Below are positions 62,246 to 64,000 of a DNA stretch of 64,000 bases, in pieces. Source of the DNA: Anastrepha obliqua (Eukaryota > Arthropoda > Insecta > Diptera > Tephritidae); assembly GCF_027943255.1 (NCBI RefSeq), contig NC_072892.1, forward strand, positions 123,025,792-123,089,791. Direction: 5' to 3'. Within the stretch, counting starts at the first letter, position 1. Every line of letters begins with the position of its first letter. The position numbers and the translations under genes were made by a program. Under the pieces are notes generated by a model. That model saw nothing but the letters and a program-made list of their open reading frames with translations. It was not told where the DNA came from and searched no databases.

Positions 62246-63075
62246 CTGCATATGAAAAGCAAAGAAGGGAAAAAGGTTGAAATAATATGATATTAAATTT
62301 TATTTGATTTGAAAATTTACAGCTTGGAGCTCAAAAGTTTAAGCTTAAGAAATTCGACTAAATCTATGTTTATGAAAAATGTAAGAGGCGGTTTTTATGG
62401 TCAAATACCAGGCAGTTTTTTTTCAACAGTTCTTTTTTACTAGTTAGGCTTCACTGTACTTTTTCAAGTAATTTCATGCTTGCTCTATTCTTTTAATGGC
62501 TGTTTAAAGGATTTGTAAAATTGTTAAATTTTTTAATTGATATGTAAAGGAAAGACAAAGTAGAGAAGGACTTGGCTTCACTTGTTGTGTCGAACTGACA
62601 CCGGTTAGCATGAGAAAGAAAAGACTTTTCTAAACTCGGCCAAAATCGCTTCAGCGGCTATAGCGCCAATCAAGAAGAAGTATTGATGTGCAAAATTTTA
62701 CTATAAAATATTAATTTGCTTATAAGAAGGGGAATAATCCGCATTATTATAGTATACTGAAAATATGTTCTAAGAATAGGTGCTTGAGATGCTACGAAAA
62801 AGTGTGAATTTTTACTTAGGGGTATCTAATGAATACCGCTTTCAGAATAAGGTAAGGCGGTTTTTGGAAAGCTGGGATGTTTGGTCATATATAGTGTTAT
62901 TTTAGACAGCCAAAGGCTAACTAAAAACTCATCCGATTTTACTACCGCTACCCTAGATTTAAGAATGGAGCTTAAGATAAAGTTCCCCGCGCGAAAAGAA
63001 TGGAATTTGGATTGAGTAGTCAAAGAGAATACAATTGCACTCTCCACTGACGTATCTAAGATAGATTTACGGCGC
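62246..63075. other. Intron sequence, nothing recognised
   Basis: No coding similarity; the right part may hold decayed LINE sequence leading into the next feature. Confidence 0.4.
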
Positions 63076-63079
63076 CCAT

Positions 63080-63870
63080 GCCGGCGTATAATCGAAATAC
63101 CTGAAAACTTCCAAATCTTTTTGCCTGTGGAATTGGAATAATATTTTTCAAGCAAAAGTTCACAGGCTAAAGGAATCTTGCAGGATAATTAGAAACCATC
63201 CACAACAATTAGCGGGAGTATGAATTTTTTCTGGTACTCAAGCAGCCATCTCAGCTTTAAAGTCTCCTATAACGAACTCAAACACCGTCAGATGGTGCAA
63301 ATAAGAACTTAATGTTTTAGCGCGCACGGCAGACATCTCTTATCTGGGTACCTGACCATAGGAACATAGAAGGAAATGAGAAAGTAGATGAATTGGCAAG
63401 ACAGGGGGCTTTCTACGACGAGTGTAAAGCGGTAGAAATGGGCTGTTCCCGAGGTGTGCGTGGGAGATATTCGCGCTATCCCAGAAGCAGGCCGTTGACA
63501 GATGGATTAAAACAGATACCTGCAAAATAACTAAAAAAAAGTGGCCCAATTTCAATAAACCAGGACTGACGTGTTGTTAAGAAAGCCACGAGCAGACATA
63601 TTCAGAATTACGTCAATAATAATCGGTCACTGGCTTCGCGGATATCGTGCCAGGAACATGGGGTGGCCGTTCAACGACAGATGTAGAAGCTGTAATCAAG
63701 AGGCATCTAAGGAAACGGTCTTTCACTATCTATGTGAGTGCTCAAGTCTGAGTGCTCTATGACGTAGAATGCTGGGTGAATTCTCGATGGTTAACTTGAA
63801 AGAAACTGCAGAAAAGAGAATAGACGACATAGGCAGATTTATAGCGAAATCAATTTGGTTCGACTAATAA
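63080..63870 (+). pseudogene. LINE ORF2 3' fragment (RNase H end and tail)
   Basis: The plus strand at about 63335-63420 reads TSLIWVPDHRNIEGNEKVDE, LARQGAF (final RNase H block). After frameshifts come VDRWIKTDTCKITKK, WPNFNK, LLRKPRADIFRITSIIIGHW, CRSCNQEASKETVFHYLCEC, and the terminus MLGEFSMVNLKETAEKRIDD before a stop near 63867. The Cys cluster C-x2-C...H-x3-C matches the LINE tail. 5' extent uncertain. Confidence 0.75.
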
Positions 63871-64000
63871 AAGGCAATGGTTCTACAAAAGGCTTATCCA
63901 ACCATGCTCTTTTGGTCTGGGCTGGTCCATAATCACCAAATGTGAAATAGGAAGAAGAATGGCATAAAGTCAAGTTATCCACAAGTGGCGAATTTATTAA

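Noticed and set aside
1..64000. CRISPR array, operon or other prokaryotic system
   Set aside because: No regular spacer array; coding is in short exons with GT-AG borders and the repeats are eukaryotic transposons.

Overview
This is eukaryotic, insect-type DNA: AT-rich, with GT-AG introns, long non-coding stretches, and many DNA transposons and non-LTR retroelements. The mix fits a higher dipteran, and the abundance of DD41D (rosa-type) mariners points towards a tephritid fruit fly. The species is an inference.

The one host gene I can support is an axonemal dynein heavy chain on the minus strand. Twelve coding exons lie between 62245 (most 5') and 12041 (most 3'), all with GT-AG borders and compatible phases. 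They give 738 contiguous codons covering the end of AAA1, all of AAA2 and most of AAA3. Residue patterns are closest to DNAH10, the inner-arm I1/f heavy chain. The gene runs off both ends: the tail, the AAA1 P-loop, AAA4-6 and the stalk are outside. The encoded protein is a force-generating ATPase of the ciliary or sperm axoneme.

Everything else is intron packed with mobile DNA. From left to right: the intron after the last exon (1-12040) holds maT, mellifera-like and mauritiana-like mariner remnants, a possible inverted-repeat element, a tRNA-derived SINE, and a LINE carrying a TTAA-flanked MITE. At 12.4-25 kb are a mariner split by a SINE with a 12-bp target duplication, a DD41D mariner inserted in another DD41D mariner, a maT element filled by a LINE, and a Tc1-like element. 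At 25-36 kb are a Jockey-clade fragment fused to a long I-like LINE, a second Tc1-like remnant, an irritans-like mariner and an unexplained hairpin. At 37-47 kb are mariner and LINE remnants, a 361-bp DD41D-derived MITE with a duplicated end, a BEL/Pao remnant and a full-length SINE. The 13.8-kb intron at 47.4-61.2 kb contains a nearly complete DD41D element, an apparently intact piggyBac-like element inserted in frame into another DD41D copy, LINE fragments, a SINE, a 45-46-bp minisatellite and a Tc1-like element with two insertions.

The most notable item is the piggyBac-like element at 49152-51500. It has a 554-codon open frame, the three catalytic aspartates, matching ends and TTAA target duplications, and the broken host frame can be read straight across the insertion. 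I found no non-transposon system of a new kind.
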